DNA of 35,485 bases from Chloroflexota bacterium (GTDB lineage: Bacteria; Chloroflexota; Dehalococcoidia; Lucifugimonadales; JACPCK01), in assembly GCA_016179845.1 (NCBI GenBank), contig JACPCK010000012.1:1-35485 (forward strand), written 5' to 3'. Below, piece by piece: positions 8,216 to 19,406 of this stretch. The notes beneath the pieces were generated by a model that did not search any database, was not told the DNA's origin, and worked only from the letters and a program-made list of their open reading frames with translations. The position numbers were made by a program, and so were the translations under genes. Positions within the stretch are counted from its first letter, which is position 1. Every line of letters starts with the position of its first letter.

Positions 8216-8979
8216 GGGCGCGGGACCTGAAGGGTCATGCCCTCGGACGCCGGAAGCACGGGGAGACCCAAGCGTTCGGATATGGTTGACAGCTCGCCCT
8301 CTATCTCTGCCTGAAAGCCGGGGGTCATGTGGACTGCCAGGACCTTTCGAGGCAAGGAACCTCCGGAGGAGGCCAGTGCCTGGAGCTCCGCCTCCAGGAG
8401 GGCTGGGGTAAGGTGGCCGGCGCTCCGTGCCGCCCGCTCCATGGAGTTGGGGAAGGTCACCTCTAAAAGCAGAAGGGACGCCCTTGCCTTGTGCAGGGCT
8501 TCGGCCAGCCCGGGGCCGGTATCCCCCGAATAGAAGAATGAGCTGCCCCCAGAGCTGGTGACCCTGTACCCCACCGCCGGGGGCCCGTGGGGTACGGCCA
8601 GGGGGAGGATGCGGTAATCCGCCCAGGAGAACTCCAGGCCGGGCTCCACCGGATTGAGACGCACCCTGGGCTTGGAAGGCTCCGGCCTGGCAGTGAAGTC
8701 AGGGTAGTGGCTCCTGAGACGGTCTAGAGTATCCGATAGGCCGAAGACCTGGAGGGTCTTGCCTGAGAGGAGGGTGTTGAGGGCCAGCATGGGCAGGTCG
8801 CGTACGTGGTCATAGTGGCGGTGCGTAAGTAGAAGGGCGTCGATCTTCTCCTGCTGGCCCAGGGATAGCGTTGAGGTGAGTCCCCCGGCATCCAGGGCCA
8901 GCCTTTCGTCTACCAGAAGGCACGTCAGACGGGTGGTCAGGGTCTCCTGGTTGTGGGCGCCGAGGACCCGTACCCTCAT
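8212..8979 (-). CDS. Metallo-beta-lactamase-fold hydrolase, class II cAMP phosphodiesterase-like
   Basis: The 255 residues contain the fold's metal site: T52-H53-R-H55-Y-D57-H58, a later histidine in LAVPHGPPAVGY, GDTG (aspartate bridging the metals) and the final histidine in LAVHMTP. The opening VRVLGAHNQETLTTRLTCLLVD and the AGHLT segment resemble class II cyclic-nucleotide phosphodiesterases rather than RNase Z or glyoxalase II. The likely reaction is phosphodiester hydrolysis with two metal ions; the true substrate is not certain. It is cytoplasmic with no signal peptide. It overlaps the Mut7-C gene by 4 bp, so the pair may act together on nucleotides or RNA. Start is ATG 8979, ten bases from the left end of repeat copy 2. 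Confidence 0.8.
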   Translation of the reverse strand: MRVRVLGAHNQETLTTRLTCLLVDERLALDAGGLTSTLSLGQQEKIDALLLTHRHYDHVRDLPMLALNTLLSGKTLQVFGLSDTLDRLRSHYPDFTARPEPSKPRVRLNPVEPGLEFSWADYRILPLAVPHGPPAVGYRVTSSGGSSFFYSGDTGPGLAEALHKARASLLLLEVTFPNSMERAARSAGHLTPALLEAELQALASSGGSLPRKVLAVHMTPGFQAEIEGELSTISERLGLPVLPASEGMTLQVPRP

Positions 8980-8988
8980 GACAGGCCG

Positions 8989-9166
8989 CTAGCAGGGTGC
9001 TGAAAAAGGGAAGTGCAGGGTCCCGAGGCATCGGGACTCTGGCGGGGGTCTGGGGGTTCCCCCCAGATGCAATTTTCGCCCCCTTCCTGGCCAGAGCCTG
9101 TCCTGAGTCTGGCGAAGGAAAGGGGGTAGGGGGATGGTCGAAAAGGGGGGGTCATCAGCCTGCTAG
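8989..9166. mobile_element. MITE-like repeat element, copy 2
   Basis: A 178-bp element with ends CTAGCAGGGTGCTGAAAAAG and, inverted, CTAGCAGGCTGATGACCCC. It aligns with 7456-7632 along its length and contains TCTGGGGG/CCCCCCAGA (near 9047-9067) and GTCCTGAGTCTGGCGAAGGA (9100-9119). It lies between the corA stop and the metallo-hydrolase start. The TAG stop of corA (9163-9165, minus strand) is inside the element's terminal CTAG. Confidence 0.75.
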
Positions 9167-10104
9167 ATCCAGCGTTTGAGGCGGAAGAAGAGGAAAAGGA
9201 GAGCACCCATGATGATGGAGGGGATGAAGGTGATGGCAAAGGCCCATGTATGACCAGCGAAGGGAAGCGCGACATTCATGCCGTAGAGCCCCGAGACGGC
9301 GATGAGGGGCAGCATGACAGTGAAGAGGACGGTGAGAATACGCATGACGTCGTTGGTGAGATGGGAGTTGAGGGTGAAGAGGGTGTCGCTGAGTCCCTCG
9401 GTTACCTCCTTCAACTCCTCCAGCTCGACCCATATGCGGCGGGTGTGGTCGGCCAGGTCCCCGAAGTAGACATCGGGGTCAACTCGGAGAAAAGGGTACT
9501 CCTTGGCCTCCAGGGACTCCATGACCTCGATCTGAGGCCTGATGACCCGCCGATAGGCAATGACGTCTCTACGGACGATAGATAGCTCCTGCACTATGCC
9601 GGAGTGGGGCTCCAGTATGCCCTCCTCCAAGCGGTCCACCTGCTCGATGATCTTGTTGAGAACGGGAAAGCAGTAGTCCACCAGATGGTCCAGGATGCGG
9701 TAGAGGAGATGGCCTGAGCTCTGCCCCATGCACTCGTGCCGTATGGCCTCGCTCCCCTGGCAGTCCTCGAAGAGCTTGACCAGGGGGCGCAGGTCGCCCC
9801 GGTGGACCGTGACCACAAAGTCAGCGCCCACGAAGATGCCCACCTGGCTGGGCAGGGTTACGCGAGCCTTGCGGTTGAAGACGGGAAAATGGACGACCAG
9901 GAATAGGTAGTTGGGATACTCGTCCACCTTGGGTATCTGGACACGGCTCAGGCAGTCCTCCAAGTCCAGGTGATGGAAGCTGTACCGGGCCTTCAGGTAT
10001 TCCATCTCCGCCAGGGAGGGGTGCCCCACGTTGACCCAGGTCAGGCCCTGGGCCTCGATGATCTTGATTTCCAGGTCCTTGCGGACCGTTGGGGAAGTAG
10101 CCAT
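9163..10104 (-). CDS. corA: CorA-family divalent metal ion transporter
   Basis: I choose ATG 10104, preceded by AGAGGG. The frame stays open another 119 codons upstream, but that stretch has no CorA character and would cover the promoter. The 313-residue protein has the CorA layout: an alpha/beta cytoplasmic domain, a long helical region (~130-250) and two C-terminal membrane helices, the first ending in the signature GMN (in LYGMN). The end FRLKRWI is the usual basic tail. It forms a homopentameric Mg2+ (or Co2+/Ni2+) channel in the inner membrane. Its stop codon lies in the terminal repeat of element copy 2. The metallo-hydrolase gene follows after that element on the same strand. Confidence 0.9.
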   Translation of the reverse strand: MATSPTVRKDLEIKIIEAQGLTWVNVGHPSLAEMEYLKARYSFHHLDLEDCLSRVQIPKVDEYPNYLFLVVHFPVFNRKARVTLPSQVGIFVGADFVVTVHRGDLRPLVKLFEDCQGSEAIRHECMGQSSGHLLYRILDHLVDYCFPVLNKIIEQVDRLEEGILEPHSGIVQELSIVRRDVIAYRRVIRPQIEVMESLEAKEYPFLRVDPDVYFGDLADHTRRIWVELEELKEVTEGLSDTLFTLNSHLTNDVMRILTVLFTVMLPLIAVSGLYGMNVALPFAGHTWAFAITFIPSIIMGALLFLFFRLKRWI

Positions 10105-10132
10105 CTGCCCTCTGAAGACGAGGCTTGTTGCT

Positions 10133-10138
10133 ATTGTA
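10133..10138 (-). promoter_or_regulatory. Probable extended -10 promoter of corA
   Basis: On the minus strand TGC-TACAAT fits the extended -10 form (TGnTATAAT) and ends 28 nt before the chosen ATG. No good -35 is seen. The same TGnTACAAT form precedes clpC and radA. Confidence 0.45.
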
Positions 10139-10378
10139 GCACACCCTTGTGGAAGCGCCCACCAGATAGGGTTTTCCCGCAGGAACCGGTCTCCAGGGTC
10201 TTTTAGTGTTCCAAATCCGACAGAGACAAGGGAGCTTGAGGGGGCTGACGCCCCCTCGGAGACAAACAACCACCCCCTTCTCCCGACTTGAGAGAAGGGG
10301 GTCATGGGGGATGAGGGCGTGGAGTGACGGGGCAGGTAGCAGATAACTAAAAGGCCCTGAACCGGTCTCTCCCAGGGC

Positions 10379-10407
10379 TTGACATATGAAGTGATGGGAT
10401 GCACAAT
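10379..10407 (+). promoter_or_regulatory. Probable 23S-5S rRNA promoter
   Basis: TTGACA at 10379-10384 (six of six), a 17-bp spacer, and CACAAT at 10402-10407 (four of six). It is the best sigma-70-type site upstream of the 23S gene and gives a leader of ~175 nt. Confidence 0.55.
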
Positions 10408-10477
10408 ATATAGGGTTTGAGAGGGAAAACAGTTTGAGGTCTCGCCACTGATATAGCCCACTAAGCTGATTACTCCG

Positions 10478-10511
10478 AAACGGCGGCTGGAGCAAATCGG
10501 CCGCCGTTTTT
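10478..10511 (+). terminator. Intrinsic terminator in the 23S leader
   Basis: AAACGGCGGC (10478-10487) pairs with GCCGCCGTTT (10500-10509), a 10-bp perfect stem with a 12-nt loop, followed by the rest of a TTTTT run (10507-10511). It points with the rRNA and lies between the likely promoter and 23S. It could be an attenuator or the end of a short (~100-nt) leader RNA. Confidence 0.65.
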
Positions 10512-10590
10512 GTACCTTAAGAAGTGAATATGGATGTGGCCCCTGGGGGTTGGACCCTCAGGGCTAAAGAAACTTCCAGGCTCTGATACA

Positions 10591-13559
<2,969 letters not shown>

Positions 13560-13608
13560 GTGTCAGACTCTGGAAGTTTCTGCCTTTTAGCAGCCACAGA
13601 GGAAATGT

Positions 13609-13728
13609 CCTCCGGTGGCCAGAGCGGTGTGGAACCACCCGTTCCCATGCCGAACACGGAAGTGAAACGCACCAGCGCCTACGATACTGCCCTGGCAACG
13701 GGGTGGGAAAATAGGCCGCTGCCGGGGG
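13609..13728 (+). rRNA. 5S ribosomal RNA
   Basis: About 120 nt, starting ~50 nt after 23S. The conserved CCCGTTCCCATGCCGAACACG loop A/B region is followed by GAAGTGAAACGC. The 5' CCTCCGGTGG pairs with the 3' GCTGCCGGGGG to form helix I. Exact ends are uncertain by a few bases. Confidence 0.93.
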
Positions 13729-13734
13729 GCTGCA

Positions 13735-13771
13735 TGGGAGGCCCGCTCAGATGAGCGGGCCTCCCATTTTT
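13735..13771 (+). terminator. rRNA operon terminator
   Basis: TGGGAGGCCCGCTCA (13735-13749) pairs perfectly with TGAGCGGGCCTCCCA (13752-13766), followed by TTTTT (13767-13771). A very strong intrinsic terminator just past 5S. Confidence 0.92.
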
Positions 13772-14089
13772 CGTCGCCGGGAAGTCCTGGCTCGCTGAGA
13801 CGAGCCTGCTTCGATATACAGGCCTTCGAAATTTGTATAAAACTTTGCCAAAAACTGCTTCCCGTTGCGGTCGCTTGGTGCTACAATATGCTGTTATATC
13901 CCCCTGTAGGACACGGCGGCAGGGTGTTAACCACCTTTACAGCCAAATACCGGGCAGCCTATAATGGGATTAGCTATAAAGCGTGTTTCCAGGACGGGCA
14001 ATACTATCGGGGCTTCGGCTTCCCACTTGACCCGTCCCAGAGGCCGGCAATCTTCTCCCGAGAGCAACTAAGGGGAATGGGAGACTAAG
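13772..14089 (+). promoter_or_regulatory. clpC upstream region with two candidate promoters
   Basis: P1 is TGC-TACAAT, -10 at 13882-13887. P2 is TTTACA (13936-13941), an 18-bp spacer and TATAAT (13960-13965), an almost perfect sigma-70-type site. I do not see a CIRCE element or a CtsR-type heptamer repeat. The open frame at 13888-14088 overlaps P2 and is not protein-like. GGGAG lies before the clpC ATG. Confidence 0.6.
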
Positions 14090-16558
14090 ATGTCCAGTAG
14101 AGGATTTGAGAAGTTCTCCGAGAGGGCAAGGCGCGTCCTCTCTCTTGCCCAGGAGGAGGCCCAGAGGTTCAGCCACAACTACATTGGCACGGAGCACGTG
14201 CTACTGGGCCTCGTCAGGGAGTCGGAGGGCGTTGGCGCCCGCGTCCTGGGCAATCTGGGGGTAGACCTCGCCAAGGTGAGATCAGCGGTGGAGTTCATCA
14301 TTGGCAAGGGTGACCGGCCTGTCTCCGGTGAGAACATAGGCCTGACGCCGCGTGCCAAGAAGGTGATAGAGCTGGCGGTGGATGAGGCCCGGCGTACCAA
14401 CCAGCACTACATCGGCACGGAACACCTGCTCGTTGGCGTCCTCAGGGAAGGTGAAGGCGTGGCCTGCGGGGTCCTGGAGTCCCTGGGCGTCACCCTTGAG
14501 AAGGTACGGGCGGAGGTCCAGAGAATCCTCAGCCAGAACGTGGCCCAGGGGCATCCTGCCGGCCACGCCGCTACAAGAACGCCCACGCTGGACCGGCTGG
14601 GCGTAGATCTGACGACGGCTGCCCGCGCCGGCAAGCTCGACCCAGTTTGGGGACGCCACAAGGAGATCCAGAGAGTCATCCAGATCCTAAGCCGGCGGAA
14701 CAAGAACAACCCGGTCCTCATAGGGGAGCCCGGGGTCGGCAAGACAGCCATAGTAGAAGCCCTAGCCCAAAAAATCGTCAACAGTGACGTTCCAGCGACC
14801 CTCCAGGGAAAACGCCTTGTAACCCTGGATATGGGGGCCTTGGTGGCTGGCACCAAGTACCGCGGGGAGTTTGAGGAGCGCCTCAAAAAAGTCCTGGAGG
14901 AGCTGAAGGGGACAGGCAACTGCATCCTCTTTATCGACGAGATGCACACCCTGGTGGGGGCCGGCGCCGCTGAGGGGGCAGTCGATGCTGCCAGCATTCT
15001 CAAGCCCTCCCTGGCCCGCGGGGAGATCCAGACCATTGGCGCCACAACGCTGGACGACTACCGCAAGTATGTAGAGCGGGACCCGGCCCTGGAGAGACGC
15101 TTCCAGCCAGTGCTGGTGGAAGAGCCTACAGTGGACGAGAGCATAATGATCCTCAAACACGTGAAGAAACGCTACGAGGAGCATCACCGGCTAACTATCG
15201 AGGACACGGCCGTCGAAATGGCAGTCAGGCTGGCCTCCCGCTTCATACCCGACCGGTTCCTGCCCGACAAGGCCATAGACCTCATGGACGAGGCGGCCTC
15301 CCGCGTCAGGATCATGGCCAGCACCACGCCCCTCTCAGTCAAAGAGGCCACGAAGCTCTTGGAGAGCGTGCGACGGGAGAAGGATGAGTCCATCGAGCAG
15401 CAGCACTATGAGTACGCCGCTGAGCTTCGCACCCGCGAGACGAAGCTGATGGAGAAGCTGGAACAGATCGAGAAGGAGTGGCAGTCGGAGCAGACCCCGG
15501 AGAAGCTCACGGTGGTGGAAGAGGACATCGCAGAGGTGGTGGCCATGTGGACCGGGATACCCGTGACCCGGCTGCGCACAGAGGAGACGGAGCGCCTCCT
15601 GAAGATGGAGGAGGTCATCCATCAGCGTATTGTGGGGCAGGACGAGGCCATCAAGGTCATAGCCAAGGCAGTCAGAAGAGCCCGCGCCGGCCTGAAAGAC
15701 CCCCGGCGTCCTATAGGAGCCTTCATCTTCCTGGGACCCACAGGGGTAGGGAAGACGGAGCTAGGCCGGGCCTTGGCCGAGTTCATGTTCGGCTCCGATG
15801 AGTCCATGATTCGCCTGGACATGTCGGAGTTCATGGAGCGGCACACGGTGGCCCGCCTTGTGGGGGCACCGCCGGGGTATGTAGGCTATGAAGAGGGCGG
15901 ACAGCTCACGGAGGCGGTCAGGCGCAAGTCCTTCTGCGTGCTGCTCTTGGACGAGATCGAGAAGGCCCACCCCGATGTCTTCAACATCCTGCTCCAGATC
16001 TTCGACGACGGGCATCTGACCGATGCCAAGGGCAGAAGAGTGGACTTCAGGAACGCCATAGTCATCATGACCAGCAACCTCGGCTCCAGCCTCATCAGGA
16101 AGGAGACTGGTCTTGGCTTTTCCCTCAAGAGCGATGAGGCCAAGTCGGCCCAGGATGCCTACGAGCGGATGAAGGAGAAGGTGACGGACGAGGTCAAGCG
16201 GTTCTTCCGTCCTGAGTTCCTCAACCGTATCGACGCCGTGGTAGTGTTCCACGGGCTCAGCAAGGAGCATATCCTCAGGATCGTGGACCTGATGCTGAAT
16301 ATCGTGGCCAAGCAGCTCCAGGAGAAAGGCATCTTCGTGGAGATAACCCAGAGCGCCAGGGAGCTCCTGGGGGCAAAGGGCTACGACCCCAACTTCGGCG
16401 CCCGCCCCCTCAGGCGCGTCATCCAGGACATGGTGGAGGACAAGCTGTCCGAGGAGATCCTGGCGGGGCACTTCTCCACTGGGGACACGGTGGTGGTGGA
16501 TGCCGAGGAGGACAGGATTGAGATAAGACAGAAGGTAGCTGCCGCTTCTGTCAGCTAG
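14090..16558 (+). CDS. clpC: ATP-dependent Clp protease ATP-binding subunit ClpC
   Basis: The 822-residue protein has the full ClpC layout. Two Clp_N repeats lie at 1-150 (each with YIGTEHxLLG). The first AAA+ module has Walker A GEPGVGKT at 212-219 and Walker B ILFIDE at 279-284. A UVR/coiled-coil middle domain lies at ~420-460. The second AAA+ module has Walker A GPTGVGKT at 549-556 and Walker B VLLLDE at 617-622. A C-terminal D2-small domain follows. An LGF tripeptide at 675-677 fits the loop that docks ClpP, so it should unfold substrates for ClpP. ClpP is not in this window. The short middle domain separates it from ClpB. A 15-bp hairpin lies after the stop. Confidence 0.97.
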   Translation: MSSRGFEKFSERARRVLSLAQEEAQRFSHNYIGTEHVLLGLVRESEGVGARVLGNLGVDLAKVRSAVEFIIGKGDRPVSGENIGLTPRAKKVIELAVDEARRTNQHYIGTEHLLVGVLREGEGVACGVLESLGVTLEKVRAEVQRILSQNVAQGHPAGHAATRTPTLDRLGVDLTTAARAGKLDPVWGRHKEIQRVIQILSRRNKNNPVLIGEPGVGKTAIVEALAQKIVNSDVPATLQGKRLVTLDMGALVAGTKYRGEFEERLKKVLEELKGTGNCILFIDEMHTLVGAGAAEGAVDAASILKPSLARGEIQTIGATTLDDYRKYVERDPALERRFQPVLVEEPTVDESIMILKHVKKRYEEHHRLTIEDTAVEMAVRLASRFIPDRFLPDKAIDLMDEAASRVRIMASTTPLSVKEATKLLESVRREKDESIEQQHYEYAAELRTRETKLMEKLEQIEKEWQSEQTPEKLTVVEEDIAEVVAMWTGIPVTRLRTEETERLLKMEEVIHQRIVGQDEAIKVIAKAVRRARAGLKDPRRPIGAFIFLGPTGVGKTELGRALAEFMFGSDESMIRLDMSEFMERHTVARLVGAPPGYVGYEEGGQLTEAVRRKSFCVLLLDEIEKAHPDVFNILLQIFDDGHLTDAKGRRVDFRNAIVIMTSNLGSSLIRKETGLGFSLKSDEAKSAQDAYERMKEKVTDEVKRFFRPEFLNRIDAVVVFHGLSKEHILRIVDLMLNIVAKQLQEKGIFVEITQSARELLGAKGYDPNFGARPLRRVIQDMVEDKLSEEILAGHFSTGDTVVVDAEEDRIEIRQKVAAASVS

Positions 16559-16577
16559 CCGCCTGGTCGCACAGGTG

Positions 16578-16610
16578 CAGAAGAGGGAGCAGATGCTGCT
16601 CCCTCTTCTG
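16578..16610 (+). terminator. Hairpin after clpC
   Basis: CAGAAGAGGGAGCAG (16578-16592) pairs perfectly with CTGCTCCCTCTTCTG (16596-16610) across a 3-nt loop. There is no T-tract (CTTCC follows), so it may be an imperfect terminator or an RNA-stabilising hairpin. Confidence 0.5.
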
Positions 16611-16638
16611 CTTCCAGGACTTGGCGCCGCCCATTTGG

Positions 16639-16644
16639 TACAAT
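16639..16644 (+). promoter_or_regulatory. Probable extended -10 promoter of radA
   Basis: TGG-TACAAT matches the extended -10 form and lies 32 nt before the radA GTG start, giving a 5' leader of about 25 nt. Confidence 0.45.
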
Positions 16645-16676
16645 ACAGCGAGATTTGACGGGCAGCGGGTGGCGCA

Positions 16677-18038
16677 GTGGCGCGAGAGCGAAAGGTCAGA
16701 GTCTTTTTCTGCGAGCAGTGCGGAACGGAGAGCCCACGGTGGCAGGGCCGTTGCTCCGGCTGCGGGGCGTGGAACTCTATGGCGGAGGCGCCTGCCAGCT
16801 CCGCCCGCGGGCAGGGACCTTGGCTTGCTCCTTCTAACGAGGGGGCCAAGAGTGTGGCAGAGATCCCCCTGGAGGAAGGGCCCCGGCTGAGCGTTTCCTT
16901 CGGTGAGATGAACCGCGTCCTCGGTGGAGGCCTGGTGTCGGGCTCCGTGGTCCTCATGGCCGGGGACCCCGGCATCGGGAAGTCGACCCTCCTGCTTCAG
17001 GCTGCCGCTGGGGTAGGTCAAGGGGACAAGGTCCTCTACGCCACTGGGGAGGAGTCGGCCCAGCAGGTCAAGCTCAGGGCGCGGCGCCTTGGCGCTGAAG
17101 GGAGCAACCTGCTCATTCTTCAAGAATCGGACATAGAGAGGATCCTCCAATGCCTGGAGGAGGTGAGGCCACGCCTGGTCGTCGTTGACTCCATCCAGGC
17201 CGTAGAGTCCTCCGAGATACAGTCCAGCGCCGGAACCGTGGGCCAGGTGAGGGAGTGTGCCGGTATCCTTATCCGTTGGGCCAAGGCCCGCGGCGCTCCC
17301 ATGCTGCTGGCCGGCCACGTCACCAAAGAGGGGGACGTCGCCGGGCCCAGGCTCCTGGAGCACATGGTCGATGTCGTCTTGTACCTGGAAGGGGAGCCCA
17401 GCAGCGGCCTGAGGGTCCTCAGGGCGGTGAAGAACCGCTTTGGCCCCACCAATGAGGTAGCCTTCTTCAGCATGGGAGAAGGAGGCCTGAAGGAGGTCCT
17501 GGACCCCTCCAGTCTGTTCCTCTCCCATCGGCGAGAAGGGGTGCCCGGCTCGGTCATTGTGCCCCTGATGGAGGGCTCAAGGCCCCTCGTGGTAGAGGTG
17601 CAGGCCCTGGTGATGCCCTCCCAACTGCCATCCCCCCGTCGCACGGTTACCGGCCTCGACCCCAACCGCGTGGCGATGATCTGTGCCGTCCTATGGCGCC
17701 ACGGCGGCCTGCCCTTGGGAACCCATGACGTGGCGGTGAACGTGGCAGGAGGATACAGGGTCTATGATGCAGCGGCGGACCTGGCCGCTGCCGTAGCCCT
17801 GGCTTCAAGCCTGAGAAACGTGCCTATGGCTGATGGAGCCGCAGCCTTGGGGGAACTGGGCCTGACCGGTGAGGTGCGGCCTGTGCCTCGCCTGGAGGAG
17901 CGCCTGAGGGAGCTTTCCCGGCTGGGCCTGAGGCGGGCCCTTGTTCCCGCCGGCGCTGAGGTCAGGGGTGGCTCGGTGCAGATTGTACCCGTGTCCACCC
18001 TCAGGGAGGCTTTGCGATGGGCCCTGGGCTCGGACTAG
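16677..18038 (+). CDS. radA: DNA repair protein RadA
   Basis: The 453-residue protein has the three RadA parts. An N-terminal zinc finger carries C12-x2-C15 and C26-x2-C29. A RecA-like ATPase has Walker A GDPGIGKST (96-104) and the RadA-specific KNRFG motif (252-256). The C-terminal half is a Lon-protease-like domain without protease activity in this family. RadA drives branch migration of recombination intermediates. The start is GTG 16677 with only a weak ribosome-binding site; the zinc finger begins ten codons in, so no later start is possible. larE follows after 22 nt, suggesting one transcript with the lar genes. Confidence 0.95.
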   Translation: MARERKVRVFFCEQCGTESPRWQGRCSGCGAWNSMAEAPASSARGQGPWLAPSNEGAKSVAEIPLEEGPRLSVSFGEMNRVLGGGLVSGSVVLMAGDPGIGKSTLLLQAAAGVGQGDKVLYATGEESAQQVKLRARRLGAEGSNLLILQESDIERILQCLEEVRPRLVVVDSIQAVESSEIQSSAGTVGQVRECAGILIRWAKARGAPMLLAGHVTKEGDVAGPRLLEHMVDVVLYLEGEPSSGLRVLRAVKNRFGPTNEVAFFSMGEGGLKEVLDPSSLFLSHRREGVPGSVIVPLMEGSRPLVVEVQALVMPSQLPSPRRTVTGLDPNRVAMICAVLWRHGGLPLGTHDVAVNVAGGYRVYDAAADLAAAVALASSLRNVPMADGAAALGELGLTGEVRPVPRLEERLRELSRLGLRRALVPAGAEVRGGSVQIVPVSTLREALRWALGSD

Positions 18039-18060
18039 AGAGAGCAGGGGAGGCGATGAG

Positions 18061-18882
18061 ATGGAGGGGCTCCTGGTAAAGAAGGAACGCCTGGACTCCA
18101 TTCTGGCGGGGATGGGCTCCTTGCTGGTGGCCTACTCAGGGGGTGTGGACAGCGCCTTCCTGGCCGTCGCCGCACACGACCTGCTGGGCTCCCGCGCCCT
18201 GGCCGTCACCGCCCGGTCTCCCAGCCTGGCCTCCAGCTCGCTGGAGGCGGCCGTCAAGCTGGCGCAGGAGATGGGGTTCCCCCACCGGATCATAGATACG
18301 GAGGAGTTCTCTGACCCCGACTACCTGGCCAACGGGCCCACCCGCTGCTACTTCTGCAAGGTAGAGCTCTATACCAAGCTGCAGACCCTTGCCGAGAAGG
18401 AGGGCTTGGCCTGGATCGCCAACGGCTCCAACATGGACGACCTGAAAGACTTTCGGCCGGGCCTCAAGGCTGCGAGAGAGTTCGGAGTGAGGAGCCCTCT
18501 CGTAGAGGCGGAGCTGAGCAAAGAGGAGATTAGGGAGCTTTCTCGCCGCAGGGGGCTGCCAACCTGGGACAAGCCGGCGGAGGCCTGCCTTTCATCCCGA
18601 ATCCCTTATGGCACCCCAGTGAGTCTGGAGGCCCTGCAACGTATATCGGAAGCAGAGGCCTTCCTGAAGTCCCTCGGCCTGGGGCAGGTACGGGTGAGGG
18701 ACTACGGCAACCTTGCCCGCCTGGAGGTAACCCCCTCGGCCATCCCCTTCCTGGCACAGGAAGGAGTGAGAGAGAGGGCAGTGGTCAGGCTCAAGGAGCT
18801 GGGCTACCTGTACATAGCCCTGGACCTGGAGGGCTACCGGTCCGGCAGCCTGAACGCAGCCCTCAAAAAGGAAAAAGGCTAG
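18061..18882 (+). CDS. larE: ATP-dependent sacrificial sulfur transferase LarE
   Basis: I choose ATG 18061, preceded by GGGGAGG. The frame extends upstream into radA, but that part is unrelated. The 273-residue protein has the PP-loop SGGVDS at 26-31, which binds ATP and adenylates the substrate carboxylate. The EACLSSR segment places a cysteine at 176, matching the sacrificial cysteine (Cys176) of Lactobacillus plantarum LarE that donates its sulfur. A CYFC pair (C96, C99) is also present. LarE thiolates the intermediate that LarC then loads with nickel to make the nickel-pincer nucleotide cofactor of lactate racemase-type enzymes. LarB and LarA are not in this window. Confidence 0.93.
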   Translation: MEGLLVKKERLDSILAGMGSLLVAYSGGVDSAFLAVAAHDLLGSRALAVTARSPSLASSSLEAAVKLAQEMGFPHRIIDTEEFSDPDYLANGPTRCYFCKVELYTKLQTLAEKEGLAWIANGSNMDDLKDFRPGLKAAREFGVRSPLVEAELSKEEIRELSRRRGLPTWDKPAEACLSSRIPYGTPVSLEALQRISEAEAFLKSLGLGQVRVRDYGNLARLEVTPSAIPFLAQEGVRERAVVRLKELGYLYIALDLEGYRSGSLNAALKKEKG

Positions 18883-18892
18883 GTTAAGTGTT

Positions 18893-19396
18893 ATGAGCCC
18901 CGTCTCCCGCTACATGGGCCTGAACGAGTTCATCACCGGGCTGGCAGATAGCCTGGCCTCGGCTCCCTGGGCCAGGAGGTACACGAGCAAGGATGAGCTT
19001 TGCCAGGCGGTGAAGGCCGTTGCTGAGCAGTTTCTGGAGGGAAGCCTGAAGCCTTCAGGAATAGGCTACAGCGTTTGGCAGGGGGTGGCAGAGCCCGGCA
19101 GCAGCGACGGTATCATGCCCGTTCCGGCCCTGGGCGCAGTGTTTGTGCCAGACTTGACGATAGACGTGGAAGGCAGCCCCACGGTGGCCTTCCACATCGC
19201 GGCCGCGCGCTCCGCCCAGGGCACCGAGGCCAAGGTAGGAGCTGCCCTTGGTGCCGCCCTTTGCTTCACCCGCCAGTACCCTGCTGTCATCGTCTTCCTT
19301 CACGGCACCCAACCTGCTTCCGACTATCCCCTGCGGGACCGGGAGCTGATGATGGCGCTGTGGTCAATCCACAAGATCCGCCTGGTTCTCCGCTAG
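18893..19396 (+). CDS. Unknown protein between larE and larC, possible degenerate nuclease fold
   Basis: This 167-residue protein is not LarB and I do not recognise it. Residues 81-140 follow the strand pattern of PD-(D/E)XK-like domains: VFVPDLTIDVEG, then VAFHIAAARS where an ExK would be expected, then GAALGAALCFTRQYPAVIVFLHG resembling the helix-strand that follows. The acidic and lysine residues of the second motif are absent, so if the fold is right it is probably not an active nuclease. Start is ATG 18893, 10 nt after larE, with a weak ribosome-binding site; Met8 is an alternative. Its stop codon overlaps the AGGAGG of larC, so it is part of the operon. Confidence 0.7.
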   Translation: MSPVSRYMGLNEFITGLADSLASAPWARRYTSKDELCQAVKAVAEQFLEGSLKPSGIGYSVWQGVAEPGSSDGIMPVPALGAVFVPDLTIDVEGSPTVAFHIAAARSAQGTEAKVGAALGAALCFTRQYPAVIVFLHGTQPASDYPLRDRELMMALWSIHKIRLVLR

Positions 19397-19406
19397 GAGG
19401 TCTTCC

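Larger units (their letters stand above)
10139..10590. other. corA-23S intergenic region with hairpins
   Basis: About 450 bp without a protein gene. Two perfect hairpins lie at 10238-10257 (GAGGGGGC/GCCCCCTC) and 10272-10302 (ACCCCCTTCTC/GAGAAGGGGGT). Read leftward, the second is followed by a GTTGTTTGT run, so it may stop minus-strand transcription or insulate the rRNA unit. The right half holds the likely rRNA promoter, an intrinsic terminator and the 5' half of the 23S processing stem. Confidence 0.6.

Noticed and set aside
13888-14088. Open frame between 5S and clpC
   Set aside because: It overlaps a near-perfect promoter and has no ribosome-binding site.
15761-17528. Long minus-strand open frames opposite clpC and radA
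   Set aside because: They are shadows of two well-recognised genes and have no family resemblance.
18893-19396. Gene between larE and larC as larB
   Set aside because: LarB resembles PurE-type carboxylases; this protein shows none of that sequence.
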